Shown: in pieces, positions 46,225 to 55,766 of the stretch
How the letters are laid out: each line of letters starts with the position of its first letter
Position numbering within the stretch: position 1 is the stretch's first letter
From: an uncultured Hungatella sp.
GTDB lineage: Bacteria; Bacillota; Clostridia; Lachnospirales; Lachnospiraceae
Assembly (NCBI GenBank): GCA_949879795.1
Contig: CATLBR010000015.1
Location: 16,886 to 80,885, forward strand
Length of the DNA stretch: 64,000 bases
Reading direction: 5' to 3'
Program-made: the position numbers and the translations under genes
The notes under the pieces: model-generated
Database searches by the model: none
What the model saw: only the letters and a program-made list of their open reading frames with translations
What the model was told of the DNA's origin: nothing

Positions 46225-46575
46225 ATGATACGAAAAAGCAATGAAAAAGAAACAATTCGAAAACCCTCCCCCTTCAACGGCATCGGTGAGATCACTGTCC
46301 GCAGCCTGTTAAACGGCCCGGAAGAGATGAGCCAGAAAGGACGGGTGTTCGCCCATACCACCGTCTATCCCGGTTCCGAGATCGGATACCATGTCCACGC
46401 CTGCGACAGTGAAACCTACTACATTTTAAGCGGCTGCGGCCGCTACAATGATAACGGCCAGATCACCACAGTCGCAGCGGGGGACGTGGCTTACTGTGCG
46501 CCCGGAGAAGGACACGGCATCGCCTGCACCGGCGATGAGCCTCTGGAAATGATCGCCCTGATTTTATACGAATAA
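46225..46575 (+). CDS. Cupin-domain protein
   Basis: The 116-residue single-domain cupin has motif 1 PGSEIGYHVHACDSETYYILSG and motif 2 VAAGDVAYCAPGEGHGI, which contain the His/Glu metal ligands. Small cupins of this type are isomerases, dioxygenases or binding proteins. It is divergent from the lyase-transporter operon and shares its regulatory region, so it probably acts in the same pathway. AAGGAG precedes the ATG. Confidence 0.88.
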   Translation: MIRKSNEKETIRKPSPFNGIGEITVRSLLNGPEEMSQKGRVFAHTTVYPGSEIGYHVHACDSETYYILSGCGRYNDNGQITTVAAGDVAYCAPGEGHGIACTGDEPLEMIALILYE

Positions 46576-46576
46576 C

Positions 46577-46626
46577 AAAAAAACCACGGATTCCGCATAT
46601 GGTTTACGGCATCCGTGGTTTTTTCA
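46577..46626. terminator. Bidirectional terminator between the cupin and LacI genes
   Basis: Arms CCACGGAT and ATCCGTGG, with flanking A and T runs (AAAAAAA before, TTTTTT after), form a strong hairpin suited to both convergent transcripts. Confidence 0.85.
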
Positions 46627-46661
46627 TTCTCTTAAATCTATTTACAATCTTTTAAATCCAT

Positions 46662-47666
46662 TTACAATGTCCCTCTCTCCACAAGTTCCATGTCGAGAGT
46701 TACTTTATGCGTCTGGGACCTGCCTTCCAGCACATCCACCAGCATCCTGACAGACATCATAGTCGCCACATTGACCATGGTATCCAGTGAGGTCATCTGG
46801 GGACGGCACACCTCGCACAGCGGCGAGTTATCCTCGCTGATCACAGAAATATCCTGAGGGATCTTCTTTCCACGCTCCATCAGCGCATACATCACCTCAA
46901 TAGCCAGCCTGTCCTGCACGCATAAGATCCCGTCCGTCTCCGGCCTCTCCCGCAGTATCCGATCCACCACGTCCTTGGCATCTGCCATACAAGGCCCTAT
47001 ATTGGTATATGTACAGCAGCCCACGCCGGGATAATCCTCCACTGCGCTCTCAAAAAATTCCTGTATCTTTGTCTTGCTGGCACGGTTCTGCTCTACAATC
47101 AGCACAAGGTTCTTTCTCCCCCGCTCTACCATGCGCTGAACGCAATAATGAAATCCCTTCCGCTCATTGGCGCCGACACAGTAAATATTATTCTGCTGAA
47201 TCCGTTCATTCTGGTAAACCAAAACCACCGGCGTATCGGGGAGCCATTGGTTAAGACATTTCTGCAGCCGCTCATGGTCCAAAAAAGACAGGCCAATAAA
47301 CAAAGCTCCCGCAACACGGCGGATGCTTAATTCATAAATCGCCCTCTCCATTGCATCCTGCTCATCATTCACATACCGGGAAATACACTGGTAGCCGTGG
47401 ACGATCAGTTCATTCTGACAGCGGGAAAGTGCTTCATTTTGATGCTGGGAGTCCAGGTCATCCGTTAAAATTCCCACTGTGTGGGTCTTCTGCATCACAA
47501 GGCTCCTGGCATTCTCATCCGGGATATAACGATTTTCCTCCAGCACCTTTTGGATCTTTTCGCGATTTTTTCTGCTGACGCCCGGCTTCCCGTTGAGAGC
47601 CCGGGAAACCGTGCTGGGCGACACTCCTGCCAATTCTGCAATATCATAAATTGTTATGATCCTCAC
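46662..47666 (-). CDS. LacI-family transcriptional regulator
   Basis: The 334-residue repressor has an N-terminal LacI helix-turn-helix (TIYDIAELAGVSPSTVSRAL, then NGKPGVSRKNREKI) and a periplasmic-binding-like effector domain (TVGILTDDLDSQHQNE, SVISEDNSPLCEVCRPQMTSLD). It is the likely local regulator of the cupin and lyase-transporter genes, given the LacI-like operator between them; that link is inferred. Confidence 0.92.
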   Translation of the reverse strand: MRIITIYDIAELAGVSPSTVSRALNGKPGVSRKNREKIQKVLEENRYIPDENARSLVMQKTHTVGILTDDLDSQHQNEALSRCQNELIVHGYQCISRYVNDEQDAMERAIYELSIRRVAGALFIGLSFLDHERLQKCLNQWLPDTPVVLVYQNERIQQNNIYCVGANERKGFHYCVQRMVERGRKNLVLIVEQNRASKTKIQEFFESAVEDYPGVGCCTYTNIGPCMADAKDVVDRILRERPETDGILCVQDRLAIEVMYALMERGKKIPQDISVISEDNSPLCEVCRPQMTSLDTMVNVATMMSVRMLVDVLEGRSQTHKVTLDMELVERGTL

Positions 47667-47877
47667 CCCCCAATACGTTTGTTCAACATGACAGTCCGAT
47701 ACCTCTTAAGAGTCTGTCGATTACCAGTATACAATGGAAACTGCAACTTTTGCAACAAAAATTCTGAGTTTTCGGCAAAATAAAACACCTGCGAATATTC
47801 AGATGCCGGTCGCCGTCTGGAAACTATCGGACGTTTTCTGTGTACCACAGTCTCAGACACCTGATAAGCAGTATTTC

Positions 47878-47906
47878 TTGACATAACCCGGAATTTATAA
47901 TATTTT
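47878..47906 (+). promoter_or_regulatory. Candidate promoter of the phosphorelay operon
   Basis: A consensus TTGACA (47878-47883) is followed after 17 bases by TATTTT (47901-47906). TATAAT is also present at 47896, but at 12-base spacing. The first gene starts at 47965. Confidence 0.5.
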
Positions 47907-47964
47907 TATAGTACAACAAAAATCGTCACGGCGGCTTTTGGGGCTGTCCGCGGAAGGAAAAAGC

Positions 47965-50820
47965 ATGGTAAATTTTGTAATTCTGTTAGAATGTTTTGGC
48001 ATATGTCTCACGGCTGTAGCCTTATTCCTTCTCCTCAACGGAGACGGCGCCAGGGAGCAGAAGCTGCTGATCATGATTCTCTGCGGTTCCCTGGTACAGA
48101 ACGTAGGGTATTTATTGGAATTGATCGCGCCCACAGTGGAAGCGGCCATGACGGCGGTGACGGTGGAAAAGGTGGGGTCCGCCTTTACCCCCCTTTGTTA
48201 TTGCTGGTTTATCTACATCTATTGTTCCGTTACGCCGCCCAAAAAGCTTTTAAGGTTTCTGGGCGCGGTCAGTTTTTTATCTCTGCCCACAGTGATTTTT
48301 AACTGGCGCGGTCTTTTTTACCAGGATGTCCAGTGGACAGCCGCAGGGGATGGATTCCATTATGTGAGCCTTACCTATGGGCCGCTGTATGTGTTTTTTC
48401 TGATCGGCCACATTATTATTCCTTACGCCCTCTGTATCTACACCCTGGTGGGCGCTATCCGGGAACGCAGGGACCGGCAGCTCAACCGTCAGTACTGGAC
48501 CATCCTGACCATTTCCGGCCTGCCTGTGGTCGTGCTCGCGGCCTATATTCTTAAAATCGTCAACATCTTTGACCTGACGCCAGTGACCCTGACCATTTCC
48601 ATGTCCATGGTGGTCATCGTTATCTGGAGCCGCCGCAATTATGATTTCCGCTATCTGGCCGCGGAAAAGGTTCTTGAGAGCATGGGCGACGGCGTCATCG
48701 CGCTGGATGATCACGACCGGCTGGTCAGCTACAACCGGGCCGCGGCCGATATCTTCACTTCTCTGTCCGCCCACAGACCGGGAGAGAATATCCGGGCAGT
48801 GGAGGGTTTCCGGGAGGAAATGCTGAACAGTGATATCCCCCAGAGCTTTTCCATCAGCGGACAGCACTACGAAAGCCACAGCAAGCATATCGTAGACGAG
48901 AACGGCAAGATACAGGGGTCTGTTATTTTGATCCTGGATATGACCGATATCAAGTCCTATATTAATGAGATCAAGCGGGTGCGGCGTCAGGCAGAGAAGG
49001 CCAGCATCGCCAAAAGCGAGTTCCTGGCCAACATGTCCCACGAGATACGGACTCCCATGAACGCCATCATTGGTCTCAATGACATCATCATGGAGGAATG
49101 CGGAGACACGGAGATCTACGGCTATGCCAAGGATGTACAGTCCGCCGCCAGAAACCTGCTGACCATCATCAACGACATCCTGGACCTGTCCAAGGTGGAA
49201 GCGGGAAAAATGGAACTGGTGATCGAGAATTACTACATAAAAGACATGGCTGACGAGATCATGGGGATCATGGATATGGCGGCTTCCCAGAAGGGCCTCA
49301 TCCTGAAATATGAGTGCGACCAGACCATACCCTGCCGCTACAGCGGCGATGACGGCAGGATCAAGCAGATCCTTCTGAACATTCTCAGCAATGCCATAAA
49401 ATTTACGAAGAAAGGCTATGTGCGGGCCTATATTACGGGGAAACCCGGCAGGGACAACGACGAGGAGCTGCTCACCTTCTGCGTGGAGGATACAGGCTGC
49501 GGTATCCGGGAGGAAGACCTTCAGAAGATTTTCGAGGATTTCCGTCAGGTGGATTCCAGGCGAAACCGGAGCGTGGAGGGCACGGGGCTGGGACTTGCCA
49601 TTGTAAAACATCTGGTGGAGCTGATGAAGGGCACTATCCAGGTGGAAAGCGTCTATGGCAAGGGAACCACCGTCACCATCACCATTCCCCAGAAAATCGT
49701 GGACCGGCAGCCGGTTTCGGAGATGAAGGAGGCCCCCCAGACAGAGCAGAAGGTCACGGACGGATTTACGGCCCCTGGGGTGAAAGTGCTGATCGTAGAT
49801 GACAATGTGATCAACCGGAAGGTGGCCAGAGGCTTTTTGAAAAACTACGCCTTTGATCTCACCGAGGCGGAAAGCGGGCCGGAGGCCATTGAGCGGGTCC
49901 GCTCTGACCGGTACGATCTCATCTTCATGGACCACATGATGCCGGATATGGACGGCGTGGAGGCGGCGGAGATCATCCGGAGAGACTGCGGCGACAACGG
50001 GACCGCTCCCGTCATGGTCGCTCTCACAGCCAATGCCATGGAAGGCATGAGGGAGCGTTTTCTGGAACACGGTTTCCAGGATTTTATCGCCAAGCCTCTC
50101 GACAGGACAGAGCTGAACCAGCTTCTGCTGCGCTGGGTTCCGGAGAAATATAGGCAGACAGGAGACACGGAGGAGGAATCCAAACCCCTAGACCCCTCGG
50201 CTGTCCAGATCGACGGGGTGGATATGGAGGCTGTGACCCAATATTATTCCGGCGATGAAGAGGGGTTTGTGGAACTGCTGGATCTCTACTGTATAGACGG
50301 AAAGCGGAAAATTGAGCTTCTCCATCAGGTGGTGGATTCCGATCCCCTGCGCTATCAGATCGAGGTTCACGGGCTTAAAAGCGCTTCCGCCAATATCGGA
50401 GCCATGGAGGTGTCCGCCATGGCCCGGGCCCATGAGAATGCCGCCGTACAGGGTGACATGGAATTTATCCACAGCCAATTCCCTCTTTTGATGACAGAAT
50501 ACGAGAAACTGCTGGTGAATATCAGACGGTTTCTGGAAAAGCGGAGACAGGAAAAGGGGCGGAAAGAAAAACTCCCCTGCCTGACCATCCATGAGTTTAG
50601 GGAAGAGACAGCAGCGGCTCTGGAAGAACTGAAACATTTTCGTTCTCAAAAGTGCGGGGAGAGGGTGGAGACAATGCTGACCCATGAACTGCCCGGGGAC
50701 GGGGAAGAGCGGCTTTTGGAGATACAGGAACAGCTGCGATTGTATGAAGATGACAAGGCTGAGGAGCTGCTTGGACGGCTTCTGGGCTCACTTGAAAAGG
50801 AGGAAGAAGGCAATGAGTGA
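47965..50820 (+). CDS. Hybrid sensor histidine kinase with 7TM input, PAS, REC and Hpt domains
   Basis: The 951-residue membrane kinase has seven or so N-terminal hydrophobic helices (about 1-225, histidine-kinase 7TM type) and a PAS-like domain (about 235-335). HisKA carries NMSHEIRTP (phospho-His near 359), and HATPase_c has DTGCGI and GTGLGLAIVK. The internal receiver has DLIFMDHMMPDMDG (Asp near 656). A C-terminal Hpt domain has IEVHGLKSASANIGA (His near 802). It can therefore run a full His-Asp-His relay to a separate receiver. ATG 47965 has GGAAGG upstream. It overlaps the next gene by 8 bases. Confidence 0.93.
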   Translation: MVNFVILLECFGICLTAVALFLLLNGDGAREQKLLIMILCGSLVQNVGYLLELIAPTVEAAMTAVTVEKVGSAFTPLCYCWFIYIYCSVTPPKKLLRFLGAVSFLSLPTVIFNWRGLFYQDVQWTAAGDGFHYVSLTYGPLYVFFLIGHIIIPYALCIYTLVGAIRERRDRQLNRQYWTILTISGLPVVVLAAYILKIVNIFDLTPVTLTISMSMVVIVIWSRRNYDFRYLAAEKVLESMGDGVIALDDHDRLVSYNRAAADIFTSLSAHRPGENIRAVEGFREEMLNSDIPQSFSISGQHYESHSKHIVDENGKIQGSVILILDMTDIKSYINEIKRVRRQAEKASIAKSEFLANMSHEIRTPMNAIIGLNDIIMEECGDTEIYGYAKDVQSAARNLLTIINDILDLSKVEAGKMELVIENYYIKDMADEIMGIMDMAASQKGLILKYECDQTIPCRYSGDDGRIKQILLNILSNAIKFTKKGYVRAYITGKPGRDNDEELLTFCVEDTGCGIREEDLQKIFEDFRQVDSRRNRSVEGTGLGLAIVKHLVELMKGTIQVESVYGKGTTVTITIPQKIVDRQPVSEMKEAPQTEQKVTDGFTAPGVKVLIVDDNVINRKVARGFLKNYAFDLTEAESGPEAIERVRSDRYDLIFMDHMMPDMDGVEAAEIIRRDCGDNGTAPVMVALTANAMEGMRERFLEHGFQDFIAKPLDRTELNQLLLRWVPEKYRQTGDTEEESKPLDPSAVQIDGVDMEAVTQYYSGDEEGFVELLDLYCIDGKRKIELLHQVVDSDPLRYQIEVHGLKSASANIGAMEVSAMARAHENAAVQGDMEFIHSQFPLLMTEYEKLLVNIRRFLEKRRQEKGRKEKLPCLTIHEFREETAAALEELKHFRSQKCGERVETMLTHELPGDGEERLLEIQEQLRLYEDDKAEELLGRLLGSLEKEEEGNE

Positions 50821-51229
50821 AATGGGGGAAGGTCTCAAAAAACGGATTTTGGCGGTGGATGACGATGTGATCATCCTGACCCGGATTTCCAGCATCCTGC
50901 GGAATGATTACGAGCTGATTACCATCAATTCAGGGATGCGGGCTTTAAGGTACCTGGATCTGGAAAAGCCGGATCTGATTCTTCTTGATATCCGCATGGC
51001 CCAGCAGGATGGCATCGAGACCCTGCGGGAAATCCGCAGAAGAGAAGAATGTAAAGACATACCGGTGATCATGCTTACAGGCGTGGAGAGCAGGGATATG
51101 GTTGTGGAGAGCGCCAAACTGGGAATCCACGATTATCTGCTGAAACCATTTTCCTCAGTGGAACTGCTCAAAAGAGTCCGCCGGGTTTTCGGACAGGAGG
51201 AAACGGAAAATGAGGAAGGAGATGAATAG
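50813..51229 (+). CDS. Single-domain response regulator
   Basis: The 138-residue receiver-only protein has the acidic pocket AVDDD, phospho-acceptor Asp59 in DLILLDIRMAQQDG, the MLTG Thr and KPF Lys. The start at 50813 uses the AAAGGAGG site inside the kinase gene and gives the normal receiver N-terminus. It is probably the phosphate acceptor of the upstream Hpt. It has no output domain, so it acts by protein contact. Confidence 0.92.
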   Translation: MSEMGEGLKKRILAVDDDVIILTRISSILRNDYELITINSGMRALRYLDLEKPDLILLDIRMAQQDGIETLREIRRREECKDIPVIMLTGVESRDMVVESAKLGIHDYLLKPFSSVELLKRVRRVFGQEETENEEGDE

Positions 51230-51718
51230 ATGAATACCGCTATGTCGAAGGAAGAACTTGAAAAGATATTGGACCAGGCTGTCCAGGATGTGACAGAGTG
51301 TACCGCAGGCGTGCGCCTCCACCAGGAAAATCAGTCACCGGGGGAAGATCTCTGTACGGTACAGATCACCTTTGACAGAGGGTTCCGCACCAGCCTTACC
51401 CTCTGCGCTGACAGGGAGCTTTTGTACCGCATGGCCAGCATTTCATTTCATGAGGAATCCGTCAGCCCTGAGGACCTGGAGGAGTTCAGCAAAGAGTATT
51501 TCAATGTGCTCTGCGGCAGGATCGCCGCGGCTATGTTTAAGGCCACACAGGTTCCGGCTCATTTCGCTCCGCCTGTATTTTATCACGGACGATATGAGCC
51601 TGAGGGACAGGAGATCCAGTTTATGCTTACCTATTCGGATGAATACAGCAAGGGCGCCCAGTTCATTCACCATGTGCCATGTTCTGGCCCCAATGAAAAC
51701 ATTTCGGATGAAGATTAA
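51230..51718 (+). CDS. CheX/CheC-like chemotaxis phosphatase
   Basis: The 162-residue protein has the CheC/CheX phosphatase signature KEYFNVLCGRIAAAMF, giving E89 and N92, the pair that positions water to dephosphorylate CheY-type receivers. Only one such motif is present, as in CheX. It starts immediately after the upstream receiver stop and is followed 20 bases later by another receiver, so it is likely to reset one or both. Confidence 0.75.
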   Translation: MNTAMSKEELEKILDQAVQDVTECTAGVRLHQENQSPGEDLCTVQITFDRGFRTSLTLCADRELLYRMASISFHEESVSPEDLEEFSKEYFNVLCGRIAAAMFKATQVPAHFAPPVFYHGRYEPEGQEIQFMLTYSDEYSKGAQFIHHVPCSGPNENISDED

Positions 51719-51738
51719 GAGAAGGGAGTATTTAGGAA

Positions 51739-52101
51739 ATGAGCAAGCGAGTTATGGTAGTAGATGATTCCCGACTGGTACGGGTTCAGCTGGGTGATGT
51801 TTTGAAGGGCACGGATTACGAGATCGCCGCGTACTGCCGCAGCGGTGAGGACGCCATCGCCCAGTATGACCAGGTAAAGCCTGATCTGGTGACAATGGAT
51901 ATTATCATGACCGGGATGGATGGACTGGACGCCTCCGAGATTATTCTGAAACAGCATCCGGATGCCAGGATCGTCATGATCTCGTCCCTGGCCTATGACG
52001 ATACTTACGACAGAGCCAGGGCCATCGGCGTCAAAGGCTTTGTAGATAAGCCTTTTCACAAGGAGCAGCTGTTGAAGATATTTGAGCAGGCACTTGGCTG
52101 A
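51739..52101 (+). CDS. CheY-like single-domain response regulator
   Basis: The 120-residue receiver starts MSKRVMVVDDSRLVRVQL with phospho-acceptor Asp54 in DLVTMDIIMTGMDG, ISSL switch Ser and DKPF Lys. It resembles CheY and the short receivers paired with CheX. It is the last gene of the four-gene phosphorelay. GAAGGGAG precedes the ATG. The remaining bases to 52201 hold an 8-base inverted repeat (TTGGATTT/AAATCCAA) and no gene. Confidence 0.93.
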   Translation: MSKRVMVVDDSRLVRVQLGDVLKGTDYEIAAYCRSGEDAIAQYDQVKPDLVTMDIIMTGMDGLDASEIILKQHPDARIVMISSLAYDDTYDRARAIGVKGFVDKPFHKEQLLKIFEQALG

Positions 52102-52201
52102 GACGGTTATGTTCAAGGTGGGGGGCGGGAGGAGCCTTTTGGATATTGGATTTAGGGTATTTACGATGTATAAAATGTCAAATCCAACACCAGGAGGTTC
52201 C

Positions 52202-53872
52202 TTACGGGCTTTTCTTTACCTTGGCCTGTTTCTGAAAGAAAGAAATCCCATAACATAGAATCTGCGTATAGCCATAAAGTCCCTCCCCATATTTCTCGGT
52301 AAAAATCTGGTCAATGGCCTGGTCACAGTCTTTATCCATATCAGCCTCTCTCTTTGATTTTTTGGCTTCTATAATAATTGCCCGGCGGTTATCATCATCT
52401 TTCAAAAGGATATCCGGTCTTCCCAGCCCCTTCTCCTTGTTGGATTCTACTTCATAGCCCATTCCCACAAAAATCCCTGCCAGAAAAGCATGATAGTAGT
52501 CCTCGTGATAATCATGATAACTTATGGTCTTCCATAAAAGATCGGAAATAATCCTGGCCCCGCCCTGTTCATCACCCTTCCACAGCGCTTCCATCATCAA
52601 TTTCCGGGCGCTGTCATCCATGGTGTCCTTAAATAATCTGACAACCGTATCTTCAAAAATAGAAGCGATCTCCCTGTTGGGGATCTTAAGGCTTACGGTT
52701 TCCCCTTCCTCTCTGGCATCCGCTTTCGTGAGATAACCTGCCATCAAAATTACGCTCCACAGATTATCCTCCGAAGAATGTAAGGTATCATAGGCCAGTT
52801 CATCGGAAATTGTCTGTACAATGGTGCCTCCGTTCATGAGGATTTCAAATTTGCCCTTTACTTTGAAGTCCGTTCTTTTGACAAAGGTAAACAGAATCCC
52901 GTTATGGCTTGTGTTTTTCCAGTAGTTCTTCGGTCTCGCGTCCTTTCTCTTTTTAAGAGCTGACATATAATTCATTACATCCCAGGGACAGTATACCAAA
53001 CCGCTGCCAAATACATATCCGTCATACCATTCTTTTATCACATCCCTCTTGTCTCTTTGGTCAGCCACTGCCAGCATTTTCTCCACTTCTGTTTCTGAAA
53101 AGCCAAAGTACTCTGAAAAATCCTCATCTAACACAGAGTAGGACGCGAAGTTATTGGTACCTGTGAAAATACTCTCCTTGGCGATACGAAGACACCCGGT
53201 AATCACCGCAAACTCAAGAAACTCATTGTCCTTCAGCGATGTACCCATGATTCCTCTGATCACATCAAGCATGGAAGAATAGTACTGATTCTCCGCCGTG
53301 TTCTTCTCACCGGCTTTCGCGAGAGGCACGTCGTATTCGTCAATCAGGAGAATCACCTTTTTGCCATAAACAGCATAGGCCATCCGCGTGATGGTTTTAA
53401 GGGAATTTTTTACCTCATCCTCCTCTGCTGTTTTAAACATAATCTTCTCAAAAATCTCCCGGTCAGCAGGATTGACCTTACTTTCCTCAAGCAGAAAATC
53501 CCATTCTTTACACACATCCGCTAATCTGGTTTTAAGCATCTTGTACGCGCCGTCAAAGGTCTCTCCTTCAATATCCTTAAATGAAAGAAAAAGCACCGGA
53601 TATTGATTCATCCATTTCTCACAGAATTCTTCATGCTCTGTAATCTTGAGTCCTTCAAAGATTTCCCTGCTGTCTTTCCTGATACTGAAAAAATTCAGCA
53701 TCATGCTCATCATCAAGGTCTTGCCAAATCTCCGGGGCCTGGTGAACAGCGTCACTTTATTTTCGGTCTCTTCTACCAATTCATATATGATATCTGTCTT
53801 GTCCACATAATATTGGTCTGACCTGCGCAGGTTGGCAAAATCAGATTCCCCGACACCCACTCGGAACGCCAT
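52202..53872 (-). CDS. AAA-ATPase-like protein with C-terminal PD-(D/E)XK nuclease domain
   Basis: This 556-residue protein is the intact member of a family with four copies in the window. The N-terminal AAA-ATPase_like domain (PF09820-type) has FTRPRRFGKTLMMSMM as P-loop and VILLIDEYDVPL as Walker B. The C-terminal PD-(D/E)XK domain (DUF1703-like) has GRPDILLKDDDN and AIIIEAKKSK. The family is abundant in gut anaerobes and Bacteroidetes; its function is uncertain, with mobile-element or defence roles suggested. It lies 27 bases downstream of an interrupted relative. Confidence 0.88.
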   Translation of the reverse strand: MAFRVGVGESDFANLRRSDQYYVDKTDIIYELVEETENKVTLFTRPRRFGKTLMMSMMLNFFSIRKDSREIFEGLKITEHEEFCEKWMNQYPVLFLSFKDIEGETFDGAYKMLKTRLADVCKEWDFLLEESKVNPADREIFEKIMFKTAEEDEVKNSLKTITRMAYAVYGKKVILLIDEYDVPLAKAGEKNTAENQYYSSMLDVIRGIMGTSLKDNEFLEFAVITGCLRIAKESIFTGTNNFASYSVLDEDFSEYFGFSETEVEKMLAVADQRDKRDVIKEWYDGYVFGSGLVYCPWDVMNYMSALKKRKDARPKNYWKNTSHNGILFTFVKRTDFKVKGKFEILMNGGTIVQTISDELAYDTLHSSEDNLWSVILMAGYLTKADAREEGETVSLKIPNREIASIFEDTVVRLFKDTMDDSARKLMMEALWKGDEQGGARIISDLLWKTISYHDYHEDYYHAFLAGIFVGMGYEVESNKEKGLGRPDILLKDDDNRRAIIIEAKKSKREADMDKDCDQAIDQIFTEKYGEGLYGYTQILCYGISFFQKQAKVKKSP

Positions 53873-53899
53873 AGAGGAGCCTCCTTTCTGTTACTGGTC

Positions 53900-55513
53900 T
53901 TATAGCAATTCTATTTTACAGGAATGGATTTTGGTTACTTTGTCATAACCGATTCCCACAGCCAGAATCCTGCCTGTATAGTTTGGTATTTCCCCCAGTT
54001 TTCCTTTGAAGCGGAGGGCGTAATCCTTATCTTTGATCTGCCGTATCGCTTCATCGGGAGTGTGGTCAACTTTTAACTCCAGTATAATGGCATCGGCAGT
54101 TTTGTTCTCCGGATAAAAGATAAAATCCACATATCCCTTCCCAGCTTTATCTTCCCTCTCCACCTGGTATTTATCCCTTGCCGCCAGGTAGACAAGATTG
54201 ACTACCGCGGACAATTCGATTTCACTGTTGTAGGAAAATATAGGAGACTCTGTGTTATGAGCATACTCTAAAATCTCAATCATAGTCTCTGTATCTCCGG
54301 CAAGAGTGCCCTTCAGCATTCTGGAGGATTCTCTGGCAAGTCTGTGGACATATCCCAGGCTTTCAGCAGACATCAGCAAATCATTGAATTTCATCATCAG
54401 TTCTCTGTTGGGAATAGAGACCCGGCCTGATGCCTGATCATAGGTTAAAAGGCCATAAACTACCATGGCAGAGCAAATCTGATTTCTTGTTCGCGGCTAG
54501 GCAGTGGCTGCCCCGTAACCTTCCAATTTTATTTCTACAGCTTCTCCGGCAGTCATGAGAGCCACATCGTCTTTCAAGTCGTTCACATTATTTTGTATAT
54601 AGTAGAAAATCTCATCATAAGGACCTGAACTTGCCCAGTAATTGCTGATCTGGTTATTAGTCAAGGCGCAGACCACAGATCGGGGATTATACAATTTCCT
54701 TCCGCCCGCGGTATAGTAGCCATCGTACCAGAGAGACAAGTCATTTCTTTCGATTTCTGGATTCTCTGTATTTTCCACGTAAGTCTGATAAAGGATATCA
54801 ACTTCTCTGTCATCAAATCCAAAAAACTCACTAAATCTTATCTTGGTTGCCATGTCATATTCCAGAAACATATTAAGTTCAGAGCCGCTTGTGTGTTTGG
54901 CTATGGGTAGAATTCCAGTCATATACACAAACTCCGCGTACACCTTTCCCTTTAACAAAGATTTCAGAAAAAGCAAATACGCCTTTTTGTCTTCCTCTCC
55001 CGCGAAGGGCATATAAAACAGGGCATCCCACTCGTCGATAACGAAGATAAATTTATCTCCGGTCTTTTGGAAAACAGCAGTCAGAATATCCCATGTAGCA
55101 GCCGAAATCTCGATTTCCAAATCAGGATAAGCCGCGGCCAAATCCTGATTAATCCCATCTTGAAATCGGTTGATGTACGGAAGGTACGCGGAACACCCCC
55201 TTGGCACTTCACTGAAATCAATATAGATTACATGATATTGATTCAAATAAGACTGGTATCGTTCGCAACTGGAAATCTCCAGGTTTTTAAAAATCCCGTC
55301 AGAGTCCACTGCCCTTCCGAAAAAAGTTCCTACCATGTTAGCCATGACCGTCTTTCCAAAGCGACGGGGCCTTGTAATACAGTAAAAAAGCTCCTCTGTG
55401 CCCAGAGCCGGGAGAATTTCTTCAATCAGTTTTGATTTGTCAATAAAGTATCTCCCGGATGCCACTGTTTTGTAAAATTCATAGGGTACTCTACTGTCTA
55501 AAAACATTCCCAT
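53900..55513 (-). pseudogene. AAA-ATPase-like / PD-(D/E)XK gene interrupted by one in-frame amber codon
   Basis: The first 338 codons carry FYCITRPRRFGKTVMANMV and FIFVIDEWDALF. TAG at 54497-54499 then stops the frame after GYGAATA. The same frame continues PRTRNQICSAMVVYGLLTYD through a complete nuclease-like domain (GYVDFIFYP, AIILELKVDHTPDEAIRQI) to 53900. No frameshift is needed: a single base change would restore a protein of about 537 residues. A second ATG at 54466 could yield the C-terminal part alone. It belongs to a different subfamily from the neighbour at 52202. Confidence 0.85.
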
Positions 55514-55544
55514 AGGATTGCCTCCCTCCGTGAATTTCGCTGAT

Positions 55545-55752
55545 CTACAGCTTCGCCCTGTATTCCTCCCACTTCTCTGTCGGAATACTCATAGCGGCCA
55601 TGGCCTGGTCGGCTGTCAGCATTAAATTGGACATCAGATTTTTTATTGCCTCAAGCAGTGTCTTCTGCGTTGTTGTCTGCACCGCTTCTTAAACCGGGTT
55701 CCTTTTCTTCTTCAATTTCTTCCCGTGTTAATTCCCTTAACATGTCACACAT
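55545..55752 (-). pseudogene. C-terminal remnant of an Rpn/PD-(D/E)XK transposase-like protein
   Basis: The frame MCDMLRELTREEIEEEKEP stops at 55651. A second frame continues AIKNLMSNLMLTADQAMAA to KWEEYRAKL at 55545. Together they resemble the C-terminus of Rpn-type recombination-promoting nucleases, broken by a frameshift near 55690. The catalytic part is missing. Confidence 0.55.
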
Positions 55753-55766
55753 GGTCGAATCCCTTC

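Noticed and set aside
48277..50070. 597-codon minus-strand frame opposite the hybrid kinase
   Set aside because: The plus strand encodes all kinase motifs; the antisense frame has no domain or start signal.
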